From Apoda limacodes (taxonomy: Eukaryota; Arthropoda; Insecta; Lepidoptera; Limacodidae), in NCBI GenBank assembly GCA_946406115.1, contig OX291542.1, positions 21,773,321 to 21,837,320 of the forward strand: a stretch of DNA of 64,000 nt, given 5' to 3'. The stretch's first letter is position 1; each line of letters starts with the position of its first letter. This document shows positions 22,684 through 33,670 of the stretch, piece after piece. A program made the translations under genes and the position numbers. A model generated the notes under the pieces. That model saw nothing but the letters and a program-made list of their open reading frames with translations, searched no databases and was not told where the DNA came from.

Positions 22684-22968
22684 TAACGTCAATTATTACG
22701 GCGATTAGTTAACGATGCTCGTAACATCCAGTTTTAATGATGGTATTCCGTACCACAGACGTGATAGATGAACCTATCGCTGTACCCGATCAAAAACCAG
22801 ACACTAGACAGCTTTACTATATTTCTTTTACATAATTACGTCAATTGTTGCGGCGAGCGGTTAACAGTGCCCGTATATCCATGTTTTACCGATGGTATTC
22901 CGTCTTACAGACGTGAAAGATGAACCTATCGCCTGAACGTACCCGATCACAAACCAGAGAATAGTTCC
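22684..22968 (+). repeat. ~157-bp tandem duplication
   Basis: Two copies share ACGTCAATT.TT.CGGCGA, GTTAAC..TGC.CGTA, GATGGTATTCCGT followed by ACAGACGTGA, AGATGAACCTATCGC and GTACCCGATCA.AAACCAGA in the same order. Copy 1 is about 22684-22812 and copy 2 about 22841-22968. They differ by point changes and small indels, so the duplication is old. Function unknown. Confidence 0.85.
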
Positions 22969-23327
22969 ACGTAATTTAATTACCACGATATGAATTAAAT
23001 TAAAAAACTTATTTCTACCAGAATGTTTGAATGTATACGTACGTGTTCATGTTTATTTTCAAGTTTCATTTCAAAGAGATCAGGAAAAATTTTCTTACTT
23101 ATTTCCTCAGGGCATACATACATCTTGCTTGAGCGATTCAAACAAAATGTTCGCGAGGTATTCCTCTTTCCTTCTTTGTATTTCTCTCTTCAAACTTAAC
23201 GTAAATTTTTTTTACTACTTTCTTTTTAATATTTTTGTAAGAAAGTATTTGTGAATGGTGCCTGTTTCCATTATTTATTCCTTAAGGACAGTAATGTTAA
23301 GGTACGTGTCTCAAGATTAATTTTTAG

Positions 23328-23530
23328 GGTTCCATACCTCAAAAGGAAAAAGGAACCCTTAAAGAATCACCTTGTTGTCCGTCTGTCAAGACCTTTTTCT
23401 TAGGAACGCGCGGAGGTATTAAGATGAAACGAATGTCAAATACTAAGGTTTACGGTCCATTAAGCTGTAAAAATCATGCTTTGAAGGCACCACAATAAAA
23501 AATATTACATAAATACGGCCATTTTTGTCG
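23328..23530 (-). repeat. 'GGTACGGAACCCT' repeat, reverse copy
   Basis: Begins, on the plus strand, AGGGTTCCATACCTCAAAAGG and runs through TTGTCCGTCTGTCAAGACC, ACGCGCGGAGGTATTAAG and ATACGGCCATTTTTGTCGCA. These are the reverse complement of the landmarks in the 7013-7575 and 35225-35470 copies. 5' truncated where it meets the Helitron at 23531. Confidence 0.7.
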
Positions 23531-24177
23531 CATATTTTGGCATCCATACTAATATTATGAATGCAAAAGTAACTCTGTCTATCAGTCTGTCTGTCCGGGA
23601 AAGGATAAACGATAGTTTTTATCCCGAAAAATTTAAAAGTTCCCGCGAACTATAGCTTTATTAGTATAATTAAGGAGTTGTCTTGAGAATCTCACCCCGA
23701 TGACCTTTAGAGCGGCTGGAACCGCTGACGAAATAAACACCAGCTAAGCCCTTATCGCGAAAGTTTGGTTGTTTGTTACTCAATTACGGTTCAACTACTA
23801 GATGGATCGGGAACCGCTGGACCGATTGAAATAAAATTTGGTATGGATAGTTTGTGTCCCGAGGAAGGGCATAGGGTATTTTTCATCCCGGAAAATTCAA
23901 AAGTTCCCGCGGAAATAACTATCACATTTGTTACTGAATCCTGCCGCAATGGAGCATTCAATTGAGCTAAAATTGTGCACAGAGATAGTTGAAGATACGG
24001 AGAAGCACAATATCCCGGAATATGCAAAAGTTGTAATAAAACTATAACTGAACTCCACGAACAAACCAAAGCTATAGTATGCTATAACAAACTTCTTTAA
24101 ATAATCAAAGAGTTGCCTTAAGAATCCTTCACCGATAACTAAATTTAGGGCGGGCGGAGCCGCTGGTAAAAGGTAGT
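23531..24177 (+). mobile_element. Two head-to-tail Helitron-like non-autonomous copies
   Basis: The first begins TCCATACTAATATTATGAAT, then GCAAAAGTAACTCTGTCT, and ends near 23750 with a degraded GAGCGGCTGGAACCGCTGACG..CACCAGCTAAG. The second has the internal GGACCGATTGAAATAAAATT and GGGCATAGGGTATTTTTCAT phrases and ends GGGCGGAGCCGCTGGTAAAA, then GGTAGTTC, at about 24175. Both ends follow the TC...short hairpin...CTAG(T) layout of Helitrons, with the CTAG mutated. No Rep/helicase coding is present; the two ~92-94 residue minus-strand frames are not protein-like. Confidence 0.65.
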
Positions 24178-24404
24178 TCACAAATAAATCAAGACCTGTG
24201 GGGGACTTCTAGTCATCCTACAATTATAAAATTTGACACGAAGCAAGATCTACATCACAAATATTGGAAAAAGTCTCAAATTTGTTTATTTGTAGTGATT
24301 GCACATAAAAAAGTTTGTCTTTTACTTAAGAACGCGTATAAAATCTATTGTCAATTATTTAAATTGTAAATAATCAAGCTATCAATAAAATTTTTACTTT
24401 TTTT

Positions 24405-24575
24405 TTATACCACTAAGGTAGCAAACAAGCACACGGTCCGCCTGATGGTAAGCGGTCACCGTGGCCTATGGACGCTTATAACACCAGGGGTATCACTCGC
24501 GCGTTACCGATCCTTAAAAAATCGAATAACTTCTTTCTTGAAGAACCCCATAAACTTTTAACTTTTAATATTAGT
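24405..24575 (-). pseudogene. LINE C-terminal tail (CR1-like), minus strand
   Basis: The minus-strand translation gives GFFKKEV..FFKD-like and 'ATLVV' pieces that line up with the better preserved copies at 43999-44290 (minus) and 53885-54290 (plus). The plus strand shows the reverse landmark run CACTAAGGTAGCAAACAAGC..GGTCCGCCTGATGG..AAGCGGTCACCGTGGCCTA...TTCTTGAAGAACCCCAT. Only the last ~50 codons and 3' end survive. Confidence 0.75.
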
Positions 24576-24629
24576 TAGAAAACTTTAGGCTTTTATCTAT
24601 TTCGGTCTAAAAGAATGGTTTAATGGCTG

Positions 24630-24700
24630 GGAAAACACACAGCGTAGGCTTAGTAATAGGGCTCCATTGGCACCCTTTGGGTACGGAACCCTAAAAACAG
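24630..24700 (+). repeat. 3' end of 'GGTACGGAACCCT' repeat
   Basis: Reads CAGCGTAGGCTTAGTAATAG, then GGCTCCATTGGCACCCTTTGGGTACGGAACCCTAAAAA, split here only for length. This is the reverse of the left end of the 12090 and 27335 repeats. Truncated. Confidence 0.7.
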
Positions 24701-25984
24701 AAAGCACATTTATCTACGTCATAGACCCGTGTAGTAAACATGCGTTGATGCTGCTACTACAATCCCTTTGTAAGATTATACAGACTAAAGCTATATTGAC
24801 CTTAGAGAGAAGCTACTCGATAAAGCTGTATGCTTCCAAAATTTCTACATCCATTTTCTTTAAACGGTTTGCGGCAATCTAATCATGATTCAAAATTTTC
24901 GTTCTCAGTCCAAGTGGCTTCCAATGTAGGTTTACACACACAATATTGGTACATCAAGACATTCCATAGATTTATTTTATGACAAAATGTAAGCAGGTAG
25001 GTATCCACAAAGGGATAATTTGATTTAGATGTGCACATGATATGTCGCACATAGATCAAAAAATAGTGCTTAGTTTTCTTCCTACATTATAAAAATGTCT
25101 TAGTTACATTTGCTCCAACAATATTCCATGTCCAATAAAAAAATTATTCAAGACGTGGATGTAAACTAATTAATTGATAATTTGATTGAGTTATTTGGTC
25201 CTTTACTATTAGTGAAGTTTTATATAACTGTCATTTATTATTATTTGAATACGCAGTAGAACAACGTGTGCGTAGATGACAAAATTTCTCTTTGGTATAC
25301 ACGAGTTTTTTAACTTTTCACGTTGTCACTATTCCTAATCCATAACTCCTTTCCGTTTATAACTACTAAAGACTTATTTTAAATTATGTTTTAAAGACGA
25401 ACAAATTGACGAGTGCTTTGGACAGCACAATAAAACGTAATGGCAGTCAGAAGCAGGCAATATGGAGGGGTGCATATCTGTAGGTGGTGGTAACTACCTA
25501 CTATGTAAATTTTAATTTTAATAAGCATTTTTATAGCTTTAAAGGTGTGATTAGGACAGCATAATTTTGCGTACTGCTGCAGGTAAACTGTAATCGTCTT
25601 CGGGAGAGATACGAAGTATAATTACATAACCTCAAGCCAAAGACCTCCTAAGATCTTAAGCAGGAACATGGCGTAATGATCAAAAGATGAACGAACTTTA
25701 ACAATTTCTACGCACTTCAATACGTTCAATGGAAATTTCTTTGCAGCTAAGGCAGCAATCATGTTGAATAACTTACAACTTACGTTTCTGTTGGGAAAGG
25801 AAGAAAGAGAAAAGTTATACATAATTACATACATGACAAATTTATAGTTATAATTTATAGTTTTTGATATTTTCAATTCTATTGTTCAATTAAATCTTCA
25901 TTTTTGCTAAAGTTTTAATCTGAGCAACTTGACTTACTTTTTCTTATTTACTAAGTGAGTCATTACAGTACATTTATACCTACG
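24701..25984. other. Unassigned AT-rich stretch
   Basis: No gene or repeat recognised. Opposing short frames around 25622-25876 are not protein-like. Confidence 0.5.
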
Positions 25985-26290
25985 TAGTGATTCGTAGACG
26001 TTCGTCTCTGTGTATACGTACACCTACTCTTCAAGAAGAAGCGACACTGACACATGTGTGTTCGAAAAATTACTTGCAACTAGATGTGCGTGTTGTACAA
26101 GCAAAAGCTCGGAGAGATTGCGTGTGGTGTTTAGAAGCGTCCGCCTCCCAGTTAAGTTGAATTTTGCATACACGCGGCGGCTGAACGTTAACGGTACTCG
26201 AAATATATATTTCAACCAAAGAGTACAGTGTTACAAAATTATTAAACGTTGATATCGTTTCTGTGAAGCCAGAGAGACGGAAAGACGACA
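25985..26290 (+). other. GC-richer block, possible transcribed or exon-like segment
   Basis: About 300 bp stands out from AT-rich surroundings. It has open frames on both strands (80 residues plus, 63-73 minus) and shows no homology I recognise. It reads like 5' UTR or an insertion end rather than a conserved protein; the 80-residue frame is rich in Arg, Ser, Thr and Cys without a motif. I could not fix splice sites or a promoter with confidence. Confidence 0.25.
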
Positions 26291-26894
26291 AAACGACCTT
26301 ATAATCATTTTTTTTCTTGGAATCATAAACACAAAGTGGTTTTTACAACTTTAATTGCAAAGACAATAACCTTAACACATAAATCCCCAAAGATTGACGC
26401 GAGAGCTCGTGAGACGAAATAAACAATAGTAGCACCATTGTACTTAGGCAAGATTTAGATAGACCTAGGTTATAAACGATCCTGTCATCGTCTACCTCAC
26501 AGGGCTTTGTTCTGCTTGTTATCAATGGATTCTCATGCACATCCCTAATTTAAACTCTAAAGCCTCTTACTGCTCTGTTGTTGAGTTTCAGAACTGTAAT
26601 TATATTCCAAATGTATTCAACGTAGGTACTTAATAATATCTAACAGTGCTACAAAATGACGCAGTTGCTATCTTTAGTGTACGTACCTACAGCGTACACG
26701 TATTCAGTATTTTTTTTAGGGATTCAATCTGCTGTTTTCAAATGATGTTTAATATAAAACCACAACTATTTACAAAAAATATTATATGGGGGGGGGGATC
26801 AAACCCTAAAACTACCTACTACTAACAACTTATAACGTATAACATTTTAAGGAACGCATTGAACATATTATTAGACAAACTATTGTTTGCTATG
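26291..26894. other. Unassigned stretch with a G10 run
   Basis: Contains a homopolymer of ten G (26788-26797) in AT-rich DNA. No gene recognised. Confidence 0.6.
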
Positions 26895-27148
26895 TCTGTA
26901 TGAAAGATATCCTGCTCATAAATGTGATTTATTACTGTGCTAAGGCATGCTAAATTTAGGAAAAATAAACAATTGGTACATTTTTTTATTTGACACAACT
27001 TGTTTGAATGTAAACTAAATTCTGTATGAAAGATATTCAACACATCAATGGGATTTATCACTGTACTAAGGCATGCTATATTTATGAAAAATTAAAAAAT
27101 AGGTACAATTTTTTTTATTTGACACAATTTGTTTGAGTGTAAACTAAA
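26895..27148 (+). repeat. 126-bp tandem duplication
   Basis: TCTGTATGAAAGATAT starts at 26895 and again at 27021. Both copies continue through GATTTAT.ACTGT.CTAAGGCATGCTA..TTTA.GAAAAAT, a poly-T run, ATTTGACACAA.TTGTTTGA.TGTAAACTAAA. They differ at about one position in eight by eye. The unit contains the SphI-like GCATGC core. No coding. Confidence 0.9.
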
Positions 27149-27334
27149 AGATAATTCCTGTTCTATTTAAATTCCTCAAACTAAAATTTCCAGCAAATGT
27201 TTGTGCACAATTTAACTTAAACTACATGTGTTTACTGTCGTAAGTTTCTTACTGAAAGTTTCAGGTTTTACTAGTTCGGTAATAAGCCGAGCAGCTGGTG
27301 TGAAATCAGCTAGGGTTAGCTTCCGGGATATACC

Positions 27335-27887
27335 GAAACAGAAGGGTTTCGTACCCAGAGGGTGCCAACGGAGCCCTATTACTAAGACTACACTGTCTGT
27401 CTGTCTGTCCGTCTGTCCGACCATTGAAATGTTCTATCTTTTAGACGGCAATAGGCAAAAGCCTAAATTTTTCACAGAATATATGTTATAATGGGGAATT
27501 ATCTAACAAATGAAAAAAGTTAAAATTAGAGGGGGGTAAAAGAAACACATTTTCATTGTTTTTGCTCTATCGTAATAAAAGAAAGACATACAAACTTGCA
27601 GTGAAAAATAGTGTAAACTCCAGTAAAGTATAACAACAAATAATAGAAACCGGCTAAGTGTGAGATAGGCCTAAGCCATTACTATTTTATATTACCGGTA
27701 CAGCGTCATCTAACTTATCATTAAGAAAAACAGTCACACGGTTGTTTGAAAGAATATTCAAAGTTAAGCAACGTCGGGCTTGGTCAGTACTTGGATGGGT
27801 GACCGCTTAGCGGCACACTTTTTTGTTTGTGTTGGTAGGTACGGAACCCTCGGTGCGCGAGTCCAACTCGCAATTGCCTGGTTTTTA
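27335..27887 (+). repeat. 5S-containing 'GGTTTCGTACCC' repeat, most complete copy
   Basis: Left end GAAGGGTTTCGTACCCAGAG, then GGTGCCAACGGAGCCCTATT, a GTCTGTCTGTCTGTCCGTCTG tract, a middle with ATAACAACAAATAATAGAAAC, a 5S rRNA-like block (27761-27812) and a right end GGTAGGTACGGAACCCTCGG followed by TGCGCGAGTCCAACTCGCA and CCTGGTTTTT. Left and right ends are roughly inverted (GGGTTTCGTACC / GGTACGGAACCC). About 550 bp, no coding. The 12090 and 59125 copies share this plan. Confidence 0.8.
27761..27812 (+). repeat. 5S rRNA-derived block, best preserved
   Basis: AAGTTAAGCAACGTCGGGCT, then TGGTCAGTACTTGGATGGGTG and ACCGC, matches the internal and 3' part of animal 5S rRNA almost perfectly over ~50 nt. 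The 5' half and 3' end of a 5S gene are missing and it lies inside a dispersed repeat, so it is not a functional 5S gene. Confidence 0.9.
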
Positions 27888-28139
27888 GCAACTTAAGAAA
27901 GAAATGGGACTACAAAATTTAAACTTCGGTTTCTTTCGGTACCATCTTTTAATACTACTACTCAAATCATGTTTTATTAAAATTCACTACAGATTCTTCA
28001 CTGATAAAACAACATTTGTAATAACTACCTAGAAAGCTACAACATTCAAATAGCTCTAAAAAATAAATGATACTTGTTGGTTTTTGTTATAAAACATATA
28101 GTCTAAACATATAACTTGTTACTAAATAGCTACGGTAAT

Positions 28140-28405
28140 GGTGCCAAGGTGGTGGATCGTGATTTAATAAAAAATATAGTGACGCCCTCTTATTGGGCAT
28201 GAAGAAAGCCTTTAAGACAGAAAAGTTTTGCGGCCTGCGCTCTGCCTTAGCCATTGACTGCTATTGGCTTAGACAGCACTTATATAGTATTTTGAGTGAA
28301 CAACAAGTCACGGTTAAGTAAATAAAGTAAAATAATTAAAAGTATTTTTAGATATATTGCAGAAGTCAGCGTTCTTAGCTGTGATAACTGGTTATCACGA
28401 GAGGC
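28140..28405 (+). repeat. Possible solo LTR
   Basis: A GC-shifted block with TGACGCCCTCTTATTGGGC, GCGGCCTGCGCTCTGCCTTA, CTGCTATTGGCTTAGACAGC, a TATATAG box at about 28281 and AATAAAGTAAAATAA (polyadenylation-like) at about 28321. This organisation resembles the LTRs of moth retrotransposons. I could not define TG/CA ends or a target duplication, and no second copy is in the window. Confidence 0.3.
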
Positions 28406-29040
28406 TATATGGCCTAGCCTAAGTTAAACTAATAAATAACAAATCTTAGATTAGAAACAAGACCAAAACCAAAGAATATAAATATTACAAAACCATCAAC
28501 ATTTCGCTCTTTTTCATTAAATCTACGTGAGATATTTTTCCAGTTAATTTAGGTATTTTATTTTTTATTTTATAGTATGTAGGTATGTAGGTAATGGTAA
28601 CACATTTTCCTTTTATATTTCTAAGAAAGTGCATCTAAAACTAAACTTTAGACTTTAGGCGATAATATATGATACTGTAGTCTTCGGAGGCGAACAGTTT
28701 GTCTTTGTTTACTTTGACTGCAGTAAGAGTATGCTATGATATATGAGGAAATTACACTAAAAATTGTAGGTACTTTTCCTCCGAAGAAAATGGTAGGAAG
28801 GTAGCTAATATCCCTCTTCTAAAGCTATTATGTTGTTACAATACCTACATCGTAAATATACTTCAAAGCTAATATTTCTACTTTTACTTCAATTCAAAAT
28901 TTAACTTCGAAAATCATGCATTGAAAAGTCTTTGTCAAAGGTAAATTTATATTTTGATGTCTGGCAACTTCAATCTCTACTTTCGAGTAAAAAAAGTTTT
29001 TGTTAAATTCCTTTTTATTCTGTTTATTAGTATCTACGGC
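28406..29040. other. Unassigned AT-rich stretch
   Basis: No gene, RNA or repeat signature recognised. Confidence 0.5.
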
Positions 29041-29397
29041 TTAAGGCGCAGTGACTATCTACATAACTAGCGCCAAAAGATTCTTTATTTCCTCTTTGAC
29101 TTTAAGACATTTCATAAATATAACAAGCCAATTATTTTGAATTAGTTATAAGCTAAGCTATTTTAAGGATGTTAAACATCGTGTCTAGAATATACTTGTG
29201 ATGTAGATAGCGTGTTTACTAAAATTGGCCATTTTAAACAGAAACGTTATTTACAACTCAAAGTTTATTCTAGTTACAATATAACGTTCTCAAAATAGAT
29301 ATTGACTAATTCTAGATAATTTTTGAAATGCTTTTTGTACAAAGGAGAAATAAGAGAACGATAGTTTGACGGCGCGAATTAGGTGACTGCGCCTTAA
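29041..29397. mobile_element. MITE with TTAA at both ends
   Basis: Left end TTAAGGCGCAGTGACTATCT and right end AGGTGACTGCGCCTTAA form an inverted repeat that extends, imperfectly, ~60 bp inward: AGCGCCAAAAGATTCTTTATTTC.TCTTTG against CAAAG.AGAAATAAG...GGCGCG. Outermost TTAA on both sides could be a TTAA target duplication, as used by piggyBac-type elements, but TTAA is palindromic and may instead be part of the arms. About 357 bp, no coding. An 88-residue minus-strand frame across its right end is not protein-like. Confidence 0.75.
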
Positions 29398-29805
29398 CAT
29401 AATCCATAGGCCAGAGCGTATTTGTAAGGAAATCACTACGCATATCAAACAACCAAAAACTATTCCACATTGATTGGTGGGCCTATAGATACACCCATAG
29501 GTGGTCATGGGCACTTGGAGACGACGAATCAATACAGATACTCGGCGGTCCGTCATTATCCGGCGCGTGTATATGCCAAAATATTTTCATACAAAAGCTG
29601 TGTAGGTGGACATTCAAAGATTACTACAGAAAATATATCGTTATATACTATAATTTTTATTAAAATTGTGTATGCTCCGTGTGTTTTTACTCAATAATTT
29701 CATCAGTCGTAGATGTGCTGTGTCGGTGTTACCCCTGTGAGATCTAAAGGTACCCATAGGTAGACACATAGATACGAGTGTGTGGCCACCGTGATTAACA
29801 TCCCA
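29398..29805. other. Unassigned stretch
   Basis: Moderate GC around 29480-29570 with overlapping frames on both strands (75 residues plus, 88 minus) but no recognisable domain or repeat. Confidence 0.4.
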
Positions 29806-29809
29806 AATA

Positions 29810-30110
29810 GCCTACACCACTTGTTGGGGCACATGCCCTCCCCTTAACGAGGATCAGTCCGCGCGGATCAAATGATCCATAGTGCACACGCGGAGCTACT
29901 GTGGAGCGTAGGCTTCAAATACGTATTTTTTCTTTATTTGACGTGTGCAGGTTTCCTCACGATGTTTTATTTCGCCGCAAAGCCAGTGGTGTAAAGGATC
30001 AATGTTCTTGACAAATTAAAAAAGACTTATTGAAACGTGTATGCCAGGCTCAAACCTCCGCCACTCAGGACTCAAGGTGAAATCGAAACCCCTAAGCCAA
30101 CATCGACTTT
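29810..30110 (+). repeat. Retroelement 3'-tail repeat
   Basis: Contains GTGTGCAGGTTTCCTCACGA, then TGTTTTATTTCGCCGCAAAGCC and, downstream, a GCCAGGCTCAAACCTCCGCC stretch. The 'CAGGTTTCCTCACGATGTTTT' phrase is a recurrent part of dispersed moth retroelement tails (from memory). No coding capacity; ends not fixed. Confidence 0.5.
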
Positions 30111-30499
30111 TAAACGTGATCTACACGCATCCATATTATTTATTAACTGGTCCCTATCTTTTAAGTTAGGAGGGCTGTGGCAGAAAAAACATACATAACG
30201 ACTCATAAAATAATACTCAAATTTGTAATTGTGAATGAGTATGATGAAGTGGCAAAACCACGATCCAAAAAACATTCGAATTCCAAAGCCTTATTTCTCA
30301 AAAATAGGATACCGTATTACTTTTTTGTAGTCAATAAACTATAAGTTACTAGTTACCACCGTTTCGATGTCAAAATGCCGTTCTGGTGAGAAGAAACAGG
30401 GAAAGAAACTATCCAGCAGTTGCTATTTTAATTTTGATTAATCAATACAAATTGTCAAGTAAATTATGTTAACAAAAAAAATATTTAATCCCATGCATT

Positions 30500-31450
30500 T
30501 TACAAAATTTTTAAACTTTTTTAAGTTTTATCGACATAATTCTGCAGGGATTTTATTGTAAAAACGGATACATTGCACTTTAAATGATTTCTCTATTTTC
30601 TTAAGCCTTGTGTTATCAGATATGTTATCGGATCAGAGCCAGTTTGTGACTATTTCGAGTATTTCGATTACGAATATCGCTATTATTTTTAAAGCAATCA
30701 ATATTTTTTTTTAATTAAATTATCTAATACATACTGAGACGGTAAGGTTAACACCTTGATTTTCTTAGATTTATCTCTTGAAGAGAATCTATGGGATAGA
30801 TTGTAAATTGCTCGAAAAGCTCTCTTCTGCAGCACAAAGATTGTTTGAATTTCAGCTGCGTGTCCCCATAGTAAAATACCATAGGTAGAAAATCACGCTA
30901 TGAAAGTAGCTAAAATATACTATCCGAGCGATAGCTTCGTCCGTAATTTGACGTATCTTTTTAACCGTGAGTGCTGCAGAACAAAGCCTATTGGCCAATC
31001 TAGCTATACGTGGGCCCCACTGAAGCTTGTGTCTAGGGTAATACCTATTTTTTACAAAATTTAGAAATACACTGGTTCTTATCTGACTGTCATTTGGTGT
31101 TAAAAAATTTATACATTTGGATTCCTTCTATTAAGAGTAAATCATTCATGTTGAACCAGTGGACAACTTTAGTCAGACAGTTGTTAACTTTATTTTAAAA
31201 TAGTTTCACGTCTTTTAAGTTTAGATAAAAGTAATGTCTGCAAACAACAGTATCTCATGAATATCTCTTACAACCATAGGCAGATCATTAATATAATAAT
31301 ATATGAAATAGGAATGGCCCAGAAATTAAACCCTGTGTAACACCAATTTTAATGTTTGATCCATGGCAGCGCTTCCCATTTATGTCAACTATCTGAATTC
31401 TAGTAACCAGATATAAGCTAATAAGTTTATACTAAAACCTATATCAGTAA
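30500..31450 (-). pseudogene. LINE reverse transcriptase, C-terminal half (CR1/Jockey-type)
   Basis: Minus-strand reading, with frame changes, gives in order: a LVTRIQIVDINGKRC...GVTQG segment (motif 'GVPQGS' degraded, about 31410-31330); a degraded active-site region; a WFN-like block with LL (about 31160); an 'LG..LD..L.WGP.IARLAN' block (31060-30990); 'YGILLWGHAAEIQTIFVLQKRAFRAIYNL' (30890-30795, too long to be chance); and a NSDIRNRNTR tail (about 30680-30650) with a final 'KCIRFYN..PAEL' block. The order fits C-terminal RT and tail of non-LTR elements of the CR1/Jockey group. Multiple stops; the FADD core is lost or unreadable; 5' half absent. Confidence 0.85.
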
Positions 31451-33429
31451 AGTATCGAGTAATGAAATAATACATGAAAATAAAATACTAAGATCATACA
31501 TCTGAAGTCCACATACACACACACACAAAATGATTTGATAAATTGCTCTGAACATAATATTAATTATTATCTCTCTAAAAACAACAAATAATCGCAAAAA
31601 ATAAATGACATAACAGAAGAAAGGTTAAAAAATGATTCAATGCCTTAAACCACAGACAACACATACCTATAAATCGCTATGTTTGTCTATCCGTTCGTAT
31701 GTCAGTAGTAAAGTAAAGTATTGAGAGCAAATTTATATTGTATTCACAAATAGATAATTAATACTATGAAAATTTGTAACAATTTATTAAAAAAAATATC
31801 TTAGGGTAAGATAAAAAAAACTTTATAACCTCATTAATCCCTTACATACCCCACCTATCGTTACATAGGAAATATTATATGATATAGCGTTTCTGATACA
31901 GTCTTACACATAAGTATATATTGACTGATTCCAAAGTAGATATCCCAGTAACTACAGTGACCAAAACCAAAGACAGCATTGCAGTAACTGTTATACTCAA
32001 GGGATTTGGGCTTCAACGGGGGGATGCTGCTGTTACCACTACCTACCTTCGGCAGTCCCAATACATAAATCAAGTATTGAGATACTCAGCTAAAGTATAT
32101 ATGTGCACCTGACTCCCATGATGCCAAAGTTTCACACAGCAAAAGGTTCATGTGTAAAAGTTTAAATAATTGAGTAAAACTTGGGAAAATGTTGTCAAGT
32201 AGACAATTTACTGTCTGAAATTTACTGCTCCTAACTTCCTTCTCACTTAGGAAGTTAACTCATAACGTCACATCTGATGAGAGATATAAAAGTAAATGTG
32301 AGTCACAGATTCATCGCCGAATTAACTTGAAAAGTTTGTTTATTAGGTATTTCAAGGGATTTATAGTACTTTTTCAAATTTTATTGTAATTTGCAGATGA
32401 GAAGATATAAAAAAAAATTATATTTATGAAAACTGATACTTAAATTTTTTAACTTAACTTAACTACTAGGTACATAGGTACACTTAACATAAACAGGTAT
32501 ATTCAAGAATATAATCATTATTCACCGATATACAGACACAAACAAATATAACCATATAATATATGAAACTATTCATATATTCTATATTTATATTTACTAT
32601 CCAAAGAAAGACATTTTTAGTTTCTTAAAAGTTCTCCAATGAAGGTTAACATTAAGGTTTTCTGTGTTCTAAACTTTTCTTAAACACATCGAAATCAGGA
32701 ATCTTATTGGTAACACTGTCGAGTACGTCAGACTCTGGAATTTGAGAGAAAAATTAATGCAAGATCTAACATCTCAAACCAGTGAAAATACTTTATTTTT
32801 GTAATAGAAATATTTTTGATAACTTTGACAATTACAGAGATATAAGCGAAAAATTGCTTCTCCTTATGAAATTTTTTTTGTGGTTTGCTGGTATGTTGTG
32901 AGAAAAACTGCTGCTACAGGTTTTACGGACCTTGTGGACTATATACAAACTGGAAAAAACACGCTATGGTTGAAGGGAAAGCCCCTTTTTTTGGTTTGTA
33001 ACTTAAGAAACAATGTTATTTAAAAGAAAATTAATTATCACAAATTACCTCTCTAACGGTGTCATAAAATAGAGTATGTTTACTTTTCAAATTTCATAGG
33101 TTCGAATCGTTTTAAAAACCAATTGCAAAAATACCAGATACTACATTAAAATAATATAAATTTTTCACCTTTATTCGCAAGAAAATTGTGCAGACTCTTG
33201 CCTGAGAGTCCATTACTCTTCATTTACTCTGAAAACCGCGAAGTTATGACGCGATAAATGAAGGAAGATTGCACAAAGAGGTAACTGCACCTTTTCACCT
33301 AATAAACGCTTCTAGAATATAACAGTTCTGAAATTTATTTAATCTGGTAACTTAACTTAGCTTTTGTATAAATTTGAATGTCTTTAAATTAAACTTCGAT
33401 TTTCAAATGCATTTTAGATTTAGGAATAT
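31451..33429. other. Unassigned stretch
   Basis: AT-rich with no assigned repeat. Two mirror frames at 31861-32112 (63 and 70 residues) have balanced composition but no recognisable motif. At about 33175-33300 there is a short GC-richer patch. No gene call is supported. Confidence 0.45.
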
Positions 33430-33670
33430 TTTTGGACATTAATACACAGCACCGTCTTGTCTCCAACTAAACAAAGCTTGTGCTATGGATATCAGTCAAC
33501 GGATACAAAAACACATGTATATATACTTTTCTTTTTGTAAATACAAACATAATATACATATAAAACACCCAGTCTCAAGACTAACACAAATAATAAATGT
33601 TTGTCTTGTGCGGGAATCGAACCCACACCCCTCGATTCAGCAGTCGGGTCATTACTTACTAAACCACTTA
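33430..33670 (-). mobile_element. tRNA-derived SINE (minus strand)
   Basis: In minus sense the head (33668-33603) reads TGGTTTAGTAAGTAATGACC, CGACTGCTGAATCGAGGGGT and GTGGGTTCGATTCCCGCAC, with a clear B box GGTTCGATTCC and a plausible A-box region. It is followed by ACAAGACAAACA and a body with GAGACTGGGTGTTTTATATG, then a tail ending near 33430 with CAAGCTTTGTTTAGTTGGAG. This is a widespread moth SINE plan: a tRNA-like head of unclear amino-acid type and an unrelated body. Plus-strand frames over it are by-products. Confidence 0.82.

Noticed and set aside
27761..27812. 5S rRNA gene
   Set aside because: Only the internal to 3' half is present, it is embedded in a dispersed repeat, and sibling copies show the same truncation.
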